Positions 24,396 to 33,608 of a stretch of 42,426 nt of DNA are shown here, one piece after another. A program made the translations under genes and the position numbers. The stretch lies in NCBI GenBank assembly GCA_964620675.1, contig CAZUJU010000028.1:1-42426 (forward strand). The letters are read 5' to 3'. This stretch comes from CAYSFW01 sp964620675 (lineage in GTDB: Bacteria > Pseudomonadota > Gammaproteobacteria > UWMA-0217). Position 1 is the first letter of the stretch; every line of letters begins with the position of its first letter. The notes beneath the pieces were generated by a model. The model did no database searches. It saw only the letters and a program-made list of their open reading frames with translations, and had not been told where the DNA came from.

Positions 24396-25040
24396 ATGAT
24401 TACGATCGCTCTGTCGAAAGGCCGGATTTTCAACGAAACGCTGCCGTTTCTGGCCGCGGCGGGGATTGAGCCCGTTGACGATCCGGAAAGAAGTCGCAAG
24501 TTGATCCTCGCTACAAACCGGGGAAACGTGCGGCTGCTCGTGATTCGGGCCTCGGACGTGCCAACCTATGTGCAGTACGGCGCGGCGGATCTCGGGGTTT
24601 CGGGCAAGGATGTGCTGCTCGAACACGGCGGCGCCGGGCTCTACGAGCCACTCGATCTGGGTATCGCGCAATGCCGACTGATGGTCGCCGGACGGCCCGA
24701 TGCCGATCTCTCCGGGGTGCGGCGGTTGCGGGTGGCGACGAAATTCGTCAATACCACCCGGCGCTATTTCGCGGCCCAGGGTAAGCAGGTCGAGATCATC
24801 AAGCTGTATGGATCCATGGAGTTGGCGCCGTTGGTCGGTCTTGCCGATTGCATTGTCGATCTGGTCGATACCGGCAACACCCTGCGTGCCAACGGGCTGA
24901 CCCCGCTGGAACACATCGCCGCCATCAGCTCTCGATTGATCGTAAATAAGGCGGCGATGAAGATGAAGCATGCCGAAGTTGACCCTCTGCTCAGGGTGAT
25001 GCGGCAGGCCGTCGAAGCAAGACACTTGGCAACGTTATGA
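24396..25040 (+). CDS. hisG: ATP phosphoribosyltransferase catalytic subunit, short form
   Basis: HisG joins ATP and PRPP in the first step of histidine synthesis. The 214-residue product (MITIALSKGRIFNETLPFL) is the short form without the C-terminal histidine-binding domain, so it needs HisZ (found at 14.4 kb) for activity and feedback control. The PRPP-binding segment appears as DLVDTGNTLRANGL. Two starts are possible, GTG 24390 and ATG 24396, neither with a good ribosome site; I favour the ATG on family grounds. The gap from murA is 12 bp, and the stop overlaps aroG as ATGA. Confidence 0.95.
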   Translation: MITIALSKGRIFNETLPFLAAAGIEPVDDPERSRKLILATNRGNVRLLVIRASDVPTYVQYGAADLGVSGKDVLLEHGGAGLYEPLDLGIAQCRLMVAGRPDADLSGVRRLRVATKFVNTTRRYFAAQGKQVEIIKLYGSMELAPLVGLADCIVDLVDTGNTLRANGLTPLEHIAAISSRLIVNKAAMKMKHAEVDPLLRVMRQAVEARHLATL

Positions 25041-26128
25041 CGCAAGACAGGCACGTGGAATACCAGACGGACGATCTGCGGATCAAGGGGATACAGGAGG
25101 TCAGTTCGCCGGACGAGATTCGCGCCGAATATCCGATTACGGAAGCGGCCTCGCGCACCGTGTTCGAAACCCGTAAGGCGATTCATCGCATCCTGCTGGG
25201 CCAGGATGATCGTCTATTGGTGGTGGTAGGGCCGTGCTCGGTGCATGATCCCAAGGCCGCTTGCGATTACGCCGAGCGATTGCTGGATCTGCGCGAACGC
25301 TTGAAAGACGATCTGTTGGTCGTGATGCGGGTGTATTTTGAAAAGCCGCGCACCACGGTCGGCTGGAAAGGCCTGATCAACGATCCCGATCTCGACGGCA
25401 GCTTTCAAATCAACCGAGGCCTCAGGATCGCGCGCAAGTTGTTGCTTGATCTCGCCAACGCGGGTGTACCCGCGGCGACCGAGTATCTCGATTTGATCAG
25501 CCCGCAGTACGTGGCCGACCTGGTGAGTTGGGGTGCGATCGGTGCGCGGACCACCGAGAGCCAAACTCATCGCGAATTGGCGTCGGGCCTGTCGTGTCCA
25601 GTGGGGTTCAAGAACGGCACCGATGGCAATATTCAGATTGCGGTTGACGCGATCGTTTCGGCCTCGCGGCCGCATCATTTTTTGTCGGTGACCAAGTCCG
25701 GTCATTCCGCCATCTTTTCCACCACCGGCAACCCCGACTGCCACCTGATCCTGCGCGGTGGCAATGGCAAACCGAATTACGACGCCGAGCATATCCAGCG
25801 GGCTGGGGCGCAGTTGGAGAAGGGCGGATTACGCGCCGCGATGATGGTCGATTGCAGTCACGCGAACAGCAGTAAGAAACCCGAGCGCCAGGTGTCGGTC
25901 GCGAACGATGTCGCTGGACAACTTGCGGCTGGTGAACGACGCATAATCGGCGTAATGATTGAGAGTCATTTGCGCGCGGGACGCCAGGATCAGGTCGCCG
26001 GGGAATCTTTGACCTACGGCCAAAGCATTACTGATGCCTGCATCAGCTGGGATGACACCCAGCCGGCCTTAAAGGCGCTGGCGGCAGCGGTGCGACAACG
26101 GCGCGAGCAACTCGCGCGGGCGGGGTAA
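25037..26128 (+). CDS. aroG: 3-deoxy-7-phosphoheptulonate (DAHP) synthase, class I AroG type
   Basis: This enzyme condenses PEP with erythrose 4-phosphate to open the shikimate pathway to aromatic amino acids. The 363-residue product has the class I signatures VGPCSVHD, MRVYFEKPRTTVGWKGLINDP in parts, PVGFKNGTDG, DCSHANSSKK and ESHLRAGRQD. Feedback specificity (Phe, Tyr or Trp) cannot be read with confidence. It is unusual in lying between hisG and hisD, overlapping hisG by four bases and followed by hisD after three, so it is clearly in the same transcription unit. Confidence 0.96.
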   Translation: MTQDRHVEYQTDDLRIKGIQEVSSPDEIRAEYPITEAASRTVFETRKAIHRILLGQDDRLLVVVGPCSVHDPKAACDYAERLLDLRERLKDDLLVVMRVYFEKPRTTVGWKGLINDPDLDGSFQINRGLRIARKLLLDLANAGVPAATEYLDLISPQYVADLVSWGAIGARTTESQTHRELASGLSCPVGFKNGTDGNIQIAVDAIVSASRPHHFLSVTKSGHSAIFSTTGNPDCHLILRGGNGKPNYDAEHIQRAGAQLEKGGLRAAMMVDCSHANSSKKPERQVSVANDVAGQLAAGERRIIGVMIESHLRAGRQDQVAGESLTYGQSITDACISWDDTQPALKALAAAVRQRREQLARAG

Positions 26129-26131
26129 CCG

Positions 26132-27439
26132 ATGCCCAAGATCGCGCGTTTATCCTCACTCGATGGTGATTTCTGGACGCGGCTGGAGGCAATGCTGGCG
26201 TGGGAATCGGTGTCCGACGATCAGGTATTCGCGACCGTCAACGACATCCTGAAACGAGTACGGCGCGAAGGGGACGTCGCGTTGCTCGAATTCACCCGAC
26301 GTTTCGATCAGCTCGATCGTGCGTCTGGCGCTGCGCTCGAACTGCCGCACGCACGCCTCGAAGCCGCGCTGGCGTCGATTCCGCGCGCCGAGCGCGCCGC
26401 GCTGGAGCAGGCGGCGGAGCGTATTCGGCGTTACGCCGAACGGCAGCGGCTGGAGTCCTGGGCTTACCGAGAGGAGGACGGAACGCTGCTCGGGCAGCAA
26501 ATCGCGCCGCTCGACAGCGTCGGTTTGTACGTGCCGGGCGGTAAGGCAGCCTATCCGTCCTCGGTGCTGATGAATGCGATTCCAGCCAAGGTTGCCGGGG
26601 TGCCGATGCTTGTGATGGTCGTGCCAACACCGCGCGGTGAGATCAACGAGCTCGTTCTGGCGGCGGCGGCCGTCGCCGGGGTTGATCGGGTGTTCACGGT
26701 TGGCGGGGCGCAGGCGGTCGCGGCGCTCGCCTATGGAACCGAGACGGTGCCACGGGTCGACAAGATCGTCGGGCCGGGCAACATTTACGTCGCAACGGCC
26801 AAGCGCATGGTCTTCGGCACGGTCGGGATTGACATGATCGCTGGTCCGTCCGAGATCCTCGTGGTGTGTGACGGCAAAACCGACCCGGACTGGATTGCGA
26901 TGGATTTGTTCTCGCAAGGCGAGCATGACGAAGACGCGCAGCCGATTCTGGTGTCACCGGATGCGGCGTTTCTCGACGCGGTGGTGGCGGCGATGGATCG
27001 GCTGCTAGACGAGATGCCGCGCGCGGCGATCATTCGTGCGTCACTGGAAGCGCGCGGCGCGTTGATTCAGGTGCGCGACATGGACGACGCGGTGGCGGTG
27101 GCGAACTTTGTCGCGCCCGAGCACCTCGAGTTGTCGGTCGAAGATCCGCAGGCGCTGTTGCCCGAAATCCGTCACGCCGGCGCGATTTTTTTAGGGCGCT
27201 ATACCGCCGAGGCCGTGGGTGATTACTGCGCCGGTCCCAACCATGTTTTACCGACTTCGCGCACGGCGCGGTTTTCATCGCCGCTTGGGGTGTACGACTT
27301 TCAAAAGCGCTCAAGCTTGATCGGGTGTTCCGCGGACGGGGCTGCGACGCTCGGAGCGATTGCCTCGGTCCTCGCACGCGGCGAAGGCCTGATCGCGCAC
27401 GCACGATCGGCGGAGTACCGCATCAAACCGGGTTTATGA
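26132..27439 (+). CDS. hisD: histidinol dehydrogenase
   Basis: HisD makes the last two oxidations to histidine, using NAD and a zinc ion. The 435-residue product shows VGLYVPGGKAAYPSSVLMNAIPA in parts, VGPGNIYVATAKR, DMIAGPSEILVV, the zinc-site LFSQGEHDEDAQ, the catalytic APEHLEL and LGVYDFQKRSS. It begins three bases after aroG. hisC follows after 76 bp. Confidence 0.97.
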   Translation: MPKIARLSSLDGDFWTRLEAMLAWESVSDDQVFATVNDILKRVRREGDVALLEFTRRFDQLDRASGAALELPHARLEAALASIPRAERAALEQAAERIRRYAERQRLESWAYREEDGTLLGQQIAPLDSVGLYVPGGKAAYPSSVLMNAIPAKVAGVPMLVMVVPTPRGEINELVLAAAAVAGVDRVFTVGGAQAVAALAYGTETVPRVDKIVGPGNIYVATAKRMVFGTVGIDMIAGPSEILVVCDGKTDPDWIAMDLFSQGEHDEDAQPILVSPDAAFLDAVVAAMDRLLDEMPRAAIIRASLEARGALIQVRDMDDAVAVANFVAPEHLELSVEDPQALLPEIRHAGAIFLGRYTAEAVGDYCAGPNHVLPTSRTARFSSPLGVYDFQKRSSLIGCSADGAATLGAIASVLARGEGLIAHARSAEYRIKPGL

Positions 27440-27515
27440 GCGCGGATAACAACGGTTCTCTTCAATTTTCGTTGGCAAGGGTACCCGTGCTTCGCCGCCG
27501 TGGGGCTGCGTCCGC

Positions 27516-28607
27516 ATGAACGCGTGGATTGAGCACTGGGTCAGGCCGGAAATTCGCGCACTCACCGCGTATCACGTCCCGCCCTCGACTGGCTTCGTCA
27601 AGCTCGATGCGATGGAAAACCCGTATCCGTGGCCACCGGAGCTCGCGACGGAATGGTTGGCTTCACTGGCGACGGTGGCCTTAAACCGGTACCCGGACCC
27701 AACGGCGGCGGAACTTATCGCGTCGCTACGGTTGGTGATGGAGGTGCCCTCCGATCAGTCGATCGTGCTCGGCAACGGTTCCGACGAGTTGATCCAGATG
27801 CTGATCCTGTTGGTGGGCGGTCCGGGTCGGGTGGTGCTGGCGCTGGAGCCGACCTTTGTGATGTATCGGATGATCGCGCAGTTCACGGGGATGCGATTCG
27901 TCGGTGTACCGCTGCGCGACCCGGATTTTAGTCTTGATCTCGCGGCAACGCTGGAAGCGATCGATGTGCACCAACCGGCGGTGGTCTTTCTCGCCTATCC
28001 GAACAACCCGACCGGCAATCATTGGTCGCGCGCCGAAATCGAAACGATTCTGCGCGCGGCGCCGGGGTTGGTGGTGCTCGACGAGGCCTACAGTCCGTTC
28101 GCGCGCGACAGTTTTATGAAGGATCTCGGTAGTTACCCCAATCTGTTGGTGATGCGCACTTTGTCGAAATGGGGGTTGGCCGGGTTACGTCTGGGATATT
28201 TGTGCGGGCCCAACGCCTGGCTCGAACAGCTCGAAAAACTCCGTCTGCCATACAATATCAACGTGTTAACGCAGGCCAGCGCGTCTTTCGCGTTACGCCA
28301 CGCGAAGGTTTTTGGTGCGCAGGCGCGGTTGATTCGTGCCGAGCGTGACCGCGTTGGTGCCGCATTGGGCGCCATTGATGGCATAAGCGTCTACCCGAGC
28401 GATGCGAATTTCCTGTTGTTCCGCACCGCGCCGCATGCCGCGGGGTCGGTTTTCGAGGCATTGAAGGCTGCGCGGGTGTTGATCAAGAACCTATCGCCGA
28501 TGGGTGGTTCATTGACGGATTGTCTGCGGGTTACCGTTGGCACTCCGGATGAAAACCAGAAGTTCCTCACCGCGATTCAATCTGCGCTCGCTGTCCGTTC
28601 GGCGTAA
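27516..28607 (+). CDS. hisC: histidinol-phosphate aminotransferase
   Basis: A PLP-dependent class I/II aminotransferase for the seventh step of histidine synthesis. The 363-residue product has MENPYPWPPEL near the start, GNGSDELI, AYPNNPTGNHWS, VLDEAYSPFA and the PLP lysine in RTLSKWGLAGLRLGY. The ATG at 27516 has no clear ribosome site. It ends inside the convergent degS gene (41-bp tail-to-tail overlap). In some relatives this enzyme also serves in aromatic amino acid transamination, which is of interest given aroG in the same operon. Confidence 0.95.
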   Translation: MNAWIEHWVRPEIRALTAYHVPPSTGFVKLDAMENPYPWPPELATEWLASLATVALNRYPDPTAAELIASLRLVMEVPSDQSIVLGNGSDELIQMLILLVGGPGRVVLALEPTFVMYRMIAQFTGMRFVGVPLRDPDFSLDLAATLEAIDVHQPAVVFLAYPNNPTGNHWSRAEIETILRAAPGLVVLDEAYSPFARDSFMKDLGSYPNLLVMRTLSKWGLAGLRLGYLCGPNAWLEQLEKLRLPYNINVLTQASASFALRHAKVFGAQARLIRAERDRVGAALGAIDGISVYPSDANFLLFRTAPHAAGSVFEALKAARVLIKNLSPMGGSLTDCLRVTVGTPDENQKFLTAIQSALAVRSA

Positions 28608-29736
28608 TTGGGCGCACGCTGACCTTTGCCTTTGCGGCGAACGGCTTGCCGTTGCGCAAGCCGGAGATACTCAGTTCGGTTCCGGGTTTGCTTTGGGCAA
28701 TGAGGTTGAGCACCATGCGCGCACCTTCGATTTCGCGTTCGTCCAGCTTAAGCAAGACATCGCCGGGCTGAATTCCCGCCTGCGCGGCCGGTCCGTTCGG
28801 GAATACACCCGACACCATGACGCCGGTGCTCGGCGGCAGGCCGAGGCTGCTGGCGATGGCGGCATTAACGTTGCTCCCTTCGACCCCGAGCCAGCCGCGG
28901 GCGACCCCGCCGCTTTCGATGATCTCTTTCATAACGCCAAGGGCGAGGTTGAGCGGGATCGCAAAACCGATGCCTTGGGAGCCAGTGGTGCGGCTGAAGA
29001 TGGCGGTGTTGATACCGACCAGCTCGCCCGCGGCGTTGATCAAGGCGCCGCCCGAGCTGCCCGGATTGATGGCGGCATCGGTCTGAATAAAGTCTTCAAA
29101 GGTATTCAGGCCAAGCTGGCTGCGACCGGTTGCGCTGACGATGCCGAGTGTGACTGTTTGCCCGAAGCCGAAAGGATTGCCGATCGCAAGGACGACGTCA
29201 CCGACCTTGAGCGCCTCCGATGAGCCGAGCGTGAGTGCCGGCAAGGTGTTGGATTGAACTTTCAACACCGCGATATCGGTTTCAATATCGACGCCGATCG
29301 CGCGAGCGTCGAGTTGGACACCGTTCGACAGGATCACGGCGATTTGCTCCGCGCCGGCGATCACGTGGTTGTTAGTCAGGATGTATCCTTGTGGACTGAC
29401 GATCACGCCGGAGCCGAGACTGGTCTGGGTCTCGGCGCGCGGTGGAAAGGTGGGTTGGTTGAAAAAGGATTGAAACAGCGGGTCAGCGGCCAGTGGATGG
29501 TGTTCTGTGACCACGCGCTTCGAAGTGAAGATGTTAACGACCGCTGGCGTCGCGTACGCCACCGCTTCGGCATAGCTCGTACGCGGCGGCTGGGTGACGC
29601 GCGCACTGGTGTCCTGACCCAGGGCGACGACCTTGCGACTCGGTCCGAGCCATTCGGGAAACAAAAACGCTCCGAGCAGGGCGAGTGCGAGGCCCAGCGC
29701 GATCATCTGAAATATGAAGGTATCGTCTTTTTTCAC
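28567..29736 (-). CDS. degS: membrane-anchored HtrA-type serine protease (DegS/AlgW)
   Basis: A periplasmic stress sensor protease that, in known relatives, starts cleavage of the anti-sigma factor RseA/MucA. The 389-residue product has one N-terminal membrane anchor (about 8-27) and a trypsin-like domain with the triad H124 (TNNHVI), D154 (ETDIAVLKV) and S228 (NPGSSGGAL). A single PDZ domain (about 270-370) with GVFPNGPAAQAGIQPGDVLL follows. One PDZ plus an anchor fits DegS/AlgW rather than DegP. The start is GTG at 29736 with no good ribosome site, so the N-terminus is not certain. It is divergent from nif3 and overlaps hisC at its end. Confidence 0.92.
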   Translation of the reverse strand: MKKDDTFIFQMIALGLALALLGAFLFPEWLGPSRKVVALGQDTSARVTQPPRTSYAEAVAYATPAVVNIFTSKRVVTEHHPLAADPLFQSFFNQPTFPPRAETQTSLGSGVIVSPQGYILTNNHVIAGAEQIAVILSNGVQLDARAIGVDIETDIAVLKVQSNTLPALTLGSSEALKVGDVVLAIGNPFGFGQTVTLGIVSATGRSQLGLNTFEDFIQTDAAINPGSSGGALINAAGELVGINTAIFSRTTGSQGIGFAIPLNLALGVMKEIIESGGVARGWLGVEGSNVNAAIASSLGLPPSTGVMVSGVFPNGPAAQAGIQPGDVLLKLDEREIEGARMVLNLIAQSKPGTELSISGLRNGKPFAAKAKVSVRPITPNGQRAQIESR

Positions 29737-29849
29737 GCGGGTTGCGGGCGCCAGTGCTGGCGGTTAATGTGACCTAATTGTAGCAGGCGGCGCGTTTTTT
29801 CGAGCAGCGTAACGCGCCGCGCGATGCCAGTGACAACGGGAGGCGGGAT

Positions 29850-30599
29850 ATGGTCACATTACCGGTGCTGGTCGATTTTCTGGCGGAAACGCTCCAGGTA
29901 TCGCGGTTCAAGGATGCGTGTCCGAACGGTTTGCAGGTCGAGGGTCGCGCGCGGGTCGAGTGTCTCGTGACTGGGGTTACGGCTTGTCGGGCACTCCTCG
30001 ATGCCGCGGTGGCGGCGCGGGCCGATGCGGTGCTGGTACATCATGGCTACTTCTGGCGCAATGAGCCGGTCGTGGTCACGGGTATGCGTATGCGGCGGCT
30101 CAAGACACTGCTTCAGAACGACGTCAGTTTGCTCGCGTATCATTTGCCGCTCGATGTCCACCCTGAACTGGGTAATAACGCGCAGTTCGCGAGGAGGCTT
30201 GACCTCGAAATCGTCGGTCCGCTCAACGCGGATGGCGTCGGAAATTTCGGTCGACTGCGTAATCCGGTGGATTTGTCGCGTCTTGGTGCGATACTCGCAA
30301 CGAACCTCGGGCGGGTTCCGTTGATTATTCCGGGGGGCGATCACGGCATCGAAACCGTCGCTTGGTGCACCGGCGCGGCGCAAGGGTATATTGAGCAGGC
30401 GGCGGCACTGGGTGTCGATGCGTTCATCAGTGGCGAGATTTCGGAGCAGACGGTGCACGTCGCGCGCGAGGCCGGAGTTCACTACTTCGCCGCCGGTCAT
30501 CACGCGACCGAACGCTATGGTGTGCAAGCCGTGGGGGCCTTGTTGGCCGCACGGTTCGGTATCGAGCACCGGTTCATTGATATTGAGAATCCGGCTTAA
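29850..30599 (+). CDS. Nif3/YbgI-like dinuclear metal centre protein
   Basis: A 249-residue member of the Nif3-like family, with metal-binding histidines in VLVHHGYFW and the C-terminal FAAGHHATERYG, plus DACPNGLQVEG and LYxHxLPLD-like YHLPLDVHPELGNN. The family has a di-metal site and has been linked to GTP cyclohydrolase I-like activity or stress, but its main role is unsettled. A GGGAGG ribosome site lies before the ATG. Its place between degS/algW and petABC matches Pseudomonas-type gene order. Confidence 0.92.
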   Translation: MVTLPVLVDFLAETLQVSRFKDACPNGLQVEGRARVECLVTGVTACRALLDAAVAARADAVLVHHGYFWRNEPVVVTGMRMRRLKTLLQNDVSLLAYHLPLDVHPELGNNAQFARRLDLEIVGPLNADGVGNFGRLRNPVDLSRLGAILATNLGRVPLIIPGGDHGIETVAWCTGAAQGYIEQAAALGVDAFISGEISEQTVHVAREAGVHYFAAGHHATERYGVQAVGALLAARFGIEHRFIDIENPA

Positions 30600-30825
30600 C
30601 GCCGGTCTCTGGCTTAGGCGTTACACCGGTCGGTTGCGCGTATTCCGGCGCGCTGTGACGAAATTGATTTTTCTGGACCGTTAGGGGATCATTACGCGCC
30701 AAAATGCGAGCCCATGCCGCTCGTGGATCGAGTCGCGATCGCCTCCGAGCGATGAGGCGGATACCAAAAAAACCTACTCACCACCCGCGTCTGCGGTGTA
30801 CTACACAAAGGAGACTTCAGCGCTT

Positions 30826-31449
30826 ATGTCCATCAACGAAGCGACTCCTGCCATGGGTCACGAGGTTAGCGATCCGGGCAAACGACGCTTTCTGGTTGCT
30901 GCGACCTCGGTCGTCGGCGCCGTTGGCGTCGCTGCACTTGCGGTGCCTTTCCTCGGGTCCATGGCTCCGAGTGAGCGCGCAAAAGCGGCCGGGGCACCCG
31001 TCGAGGTCGATATCAGCAAGGTCGAGCCGGGTCAGTTGATTCGGGTAGAGTGGCGCGGCAAACCAGTTTGGATCGTCAATCGAACATCGGAAATGCTTGA
31101 TAACCTCAAGAAGTTGGATGGCGCCGTGCGTGATCCACGGTCCGAGGATTTGACGCAACAACCGGAGTATGCCCGCAATCCGGTGCGTTCGATCAAGCCG
31201 GAGTATCTTATTCTGGTCGGGATCTGCACCCATCTCGGTTGTTCGCCAACCTACCGTCCTGATGTGGCGCCCGAAGACCTCGGACCAACTTGGCTGGGGG
31301 GGTTTTACTGTCCCTGTCACGGATCGCGCTTCGATATGGCCGGCCGTGTTTACCAAAACCTGCCCGCAGCGAAGAATCTTGAGGTACCACCGCATCAGTA
31401 CATCAGTGAATCCCGGGTCATCGTTGGTATCGACCGGGGGGCTGCCTGA
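30826..31449 (+). CDS. petA: ubiquinol-cytochrome c reductase Rieske iron-sulfur subunit
   Basis: The [2Fe-2S] subunit of the cytochrome bc1 complex (complex III), which passes electrons from ubiquinol to cytochrome c1. The 207-residue product has a Tat-type uncleaved anchor (GKRRFLVAATS then a helix, about 19-46). Box 1 is CTHLGC (C134, H136, C139) and box 2 is CPCHGS (C162, C164, H165). C134, H136, C162 and H165 should hold the cluster, and C139-C164 form the disulfide. I chose the ATG at 30826, with AAAGGAG 12 bases before it. It shares one base with petB. Confidence 0.97.
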   Translation: MSINEATPAMGHEVSDPGKRRFLVAATSVVGAVGVAALAVPFLGSMAPSERAKAAGAPVEVDISKVEPGQLIRVEWRGKPVWIVNRTSEMLDNLKKLDGAVRDPRSEDLTQQPEYARNPVRSIKPEYLILVGICTHLGCSPTYRPDVAPEDLGPTWLGGFYCPCHGSRFDMAGRVYQNLPAAKNLEVPPHQYISESRVIVGIDRGAA

Positions 31450-32831
31450 TGAATAAGTTGATTGCCTGGATCGATGATCGCTTCCCGCTGATCGCGCTCT
31501 GGGAGGAGCACCTCGCCAAGTACTACGCGCCGAAGAACTTCAATTTCTGGTATTTTTTCGGCTCCCTTGCCTTGCTGGTGTTGGTGATTCAGATCGTGAC
31601 CGGGATCTTCCTCACGATGAATTACAAGCCAGACGCGCAGCACGCATTCGCTTCCGTTGAGTACATCATGCGTGATGTACCGGGTGGATGGCTCATTCGC
31701 TACATGCACTCGACCGGCGCATCGGCGTTTTTTGTAGTCGTCTATCTGCACATGTTTCGCGGTTTGATTTACGGATCCTTCAAAAAACCGCGTGAGTTGA
31801 TCTGGATCTTCGGTATGTTCATTTACCTGGCCTTAATGGCCGAGGCCTTCATGGGCTATCTGTTGCCGTGGGGTCAGATGTCATTCTGGGGCGCGCAGGT
31901 CATCGTCAATCTCTTTGGTGCGATTCCGGGTATCGGCCCTGAGCTCGCGGTTTGGATCAGAGGTGATTATGTGGTTTCGGATGCGACGCTTAACCGCTTT
32001 TTCGCGTTGCATGTGATCGCGGTTCCGCTGGTGCTCGTAGGGTTGATTCTGATGCACATCATTGCATTGCATGAGGTGGGTTCAAATAACCCCGATGGGG
32101 TCGAGATCAAGAAACTCAAGGATGAGAATGGCGTGCCGTTAGACGGCATCCCATTTCATCCTTACTACACCGTCAAGGATATCGTTGGGGTGATCGTGTT
32201 CCTGATCCTGTTTTTCGCGGTGGTGTTTTTCGCGCCAGAGATGGGAGGGTATTTCCTTGAACATGCCAACTTCGTCCCAGCAGATGCATTGATGACTCCG
32301 GAACATATCGCGCCGGTGTGGTATTTCACGCCTTTCTACACCGTGTTGCGCGCTGTTCCCGATCCGTTCCTGGGCGTTCTGGCGATGGGGGCGGCGGTGG
32401 TTATTCTGTTTTTCCTGCCGTGGATTGACACCAATCCGATCAAGTCTTGGCGGTATCGCACTGCTGTGCATCGCTTTAGCATCTTGTTTTTCGTCATTAT
32501 TTTTGTATTGCTGGGCTACCTCGGCATCAAGCCGGTTACGCCGGTGTTTGCCGAGTTGGCGGTGCGTGGGACCGAGGTCTATTTCCTGTTCTTCGCAGTG
32601 CTGTGGTTTAACAGTAAGGCGCGTGGCACGACATTTACGCTCGCGTCTTTTGCGGTTTCGTTCGGGCTCGTCGTCATTTACGACTTGGTTCGCGTGTCGA
32701 CATTGGACCCGGCGATTGTCTGGACTGGCTTGCTGATTCCCGGGGCCTTTCTGGTTGTATGCCTGCTGGTCCCGTTGTTCTTCCCAGCTCTCAACAAGGA
32801 AAAACAGGTTCCGACCAGGGTGACTGCATGA
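31449..32831 (+). CDS. petB: cytochrome b subunit of the bc1 complex
   Basis: The membrane core of complex III, with two b-type haems and the quinol sites. The 460-residue product has eight predicted helices. The haem-ligand histidines lie in MHSTGASAFFVVVYLHMFRG (in parts) and FFALHVIAVPLVLVGLILMH. The Qo-site PEWY-type motif appears as APVWYFTPFYTVLR, and the Qi region as LPWGQMSFWGAQV. It overlaps petA by one base and petC by four (ATGA). It is not split into b6 and subunit IV. Confidence 0.97.
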   Translation: MNKLIAWIDDRFPLIALWEEHLAKYYAPKNFNFWYFFGSLALLVLVIQIVTGIFLTMNYKPDAQHAFASVEYIMRDVPGGWLIRYMHSTGASAFFVVVYLHMFRGLIYGSFKKPRELIWIFGMFIYLALMAEAFMGYLLPWGQMSFWGAQVIVNLFGAIPGIGPELAVWIRGDYVVSDATLNRFFALHVIAVPLVLVGLILMHIIALHEVGSNNPDGVEIKKLKDENGVPLDGIPFHPYYTVKDIVGVIVFLILFFAVVFFAPEMGGYFLEHANFVPADALMTPEHIAPVWYFTPFYTVLRAVPDPFLGVLAMGAAVVILFFLPWIDTNPIKSWRYRTAVHRFSILFFVIIFVLLGYLGIKPVTPVFAELAVRGTEVYFLFFAVLWFNSKARGTTFTLASFAVSFGLVVIYDLVRVSTLDPAIVWTGLLIPGAFLVVCLLVPLFFPALNKEKQVPTRVTA

Positions 32832-33574
32832 AGAAGATCTTGGGTGCATTATTGCTGTTGGCACTTCCAGTCACGGGATTCGCTGCGGGCGGTTCTCACG
32901 TCCCGCTCGATCGCGCCGATATCGATCTCGGCAACCAGGCATCCCTGCAGCGTGGGCTTAAGACCTTCGTCAATTACTGCATGGGCTGTCACGGGGCTGC
33001 TTACAGTCGATACAATCGCGTCGGCCGCGATCTCGGTATCGATGAAGATCAGATGGCGAAACATCTCATCTTTACAACTGACGAGGTGGGAGAGCGTAAG
33101 AAAGTTGGCGATCTGATGTCGGTCGTGATGACCAAACGGTATGCGAAGGAGGCCTTTGGTATCGTGCCTCCGGATCTTTCGTTGATTGCCCGTTCGCGCA
33201 GCGCCGATTGGTTGTATACGTATTTGAGAACGTTCTATCTGGACGAGGCGCGTCCATTTGGGGTCAACAATTTGGTGTTCCCGGGCGTTGGTATGCCGCA
33301 CGTGATGTGGGAGTGGCAGGGTTGGCAAGTGGCTCGGACGCAGGTAGACGACCGCGGTCATGAAGCCGTATCCCTGAGTCAACTGACGCCCGGTACGATG
33401 ACGCCGGCGGAGTTCGATGGCGCCATGCGGGATTTGGTCAATTTCCTGGTCTACGTTGCCGAACCTTATAAGATGCAGCGCCAGCAATGGGGCATCATCG
33501 TCATGCTGTTCCTGGCGGGTTTTGCGGTGCTTGCGTACTTTCTCAAGAAGGAGTATTGGAAAGACGTGCACTGA
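32828..33574 (+). CDS. petC: cytochrome c1 of the bc1 complex
   Basis: The haem c subunit of complex III that hands electrons to soluble cytochrome c. The 248-residue product has a cleavable signal peptide (MKKILGALLLLALPVTGFAA), the haem motif CMGCH (C51, C54, H55) and a methionine in PGVGMPHVMW that is the likely sixth ligand. One C-terminal anchor helix (about 221-240) ends KKEYWKDVH. The ATG at 32828 overlaps the petB stop; a longer upstream frame lies inside petB. A stem-loop follows before sspA. Confidence 0.96.
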   Translation: MKKILGALLLLALPVTGFAAGGSHVPLDRADIDLGNQASLQRGLKTFVNYCMGCHGAAYSRYNRVGRDLGIDEDQMAKHLIFTTDEVGERKKVGDLMSVVMTKRYAKEAFGIVPPDLSLIARSRSADWLYTYLRTFYLDEARPFGVNNLVFPGVGMPHVMWEWQGWQVARTQVDDRGHEAVSLSQLTPGTMTPAEFDGAMRDLVNFLVYVAEPYKMQRQQWGIIVMLFLAGFAVLAYFLKKEYWKDVH

Positions 33575-33608
33575 AATTGCGTGCGCGACTCGGTTTCCGA
33601 TCTTCGCC

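Noticed and set aside
23358..25025. 555-codon open frame antisense to murA and hisG
   Set aside because: Same reason: it covers two certain genes on the other strand and has a composition typical of antisense shadow frames.
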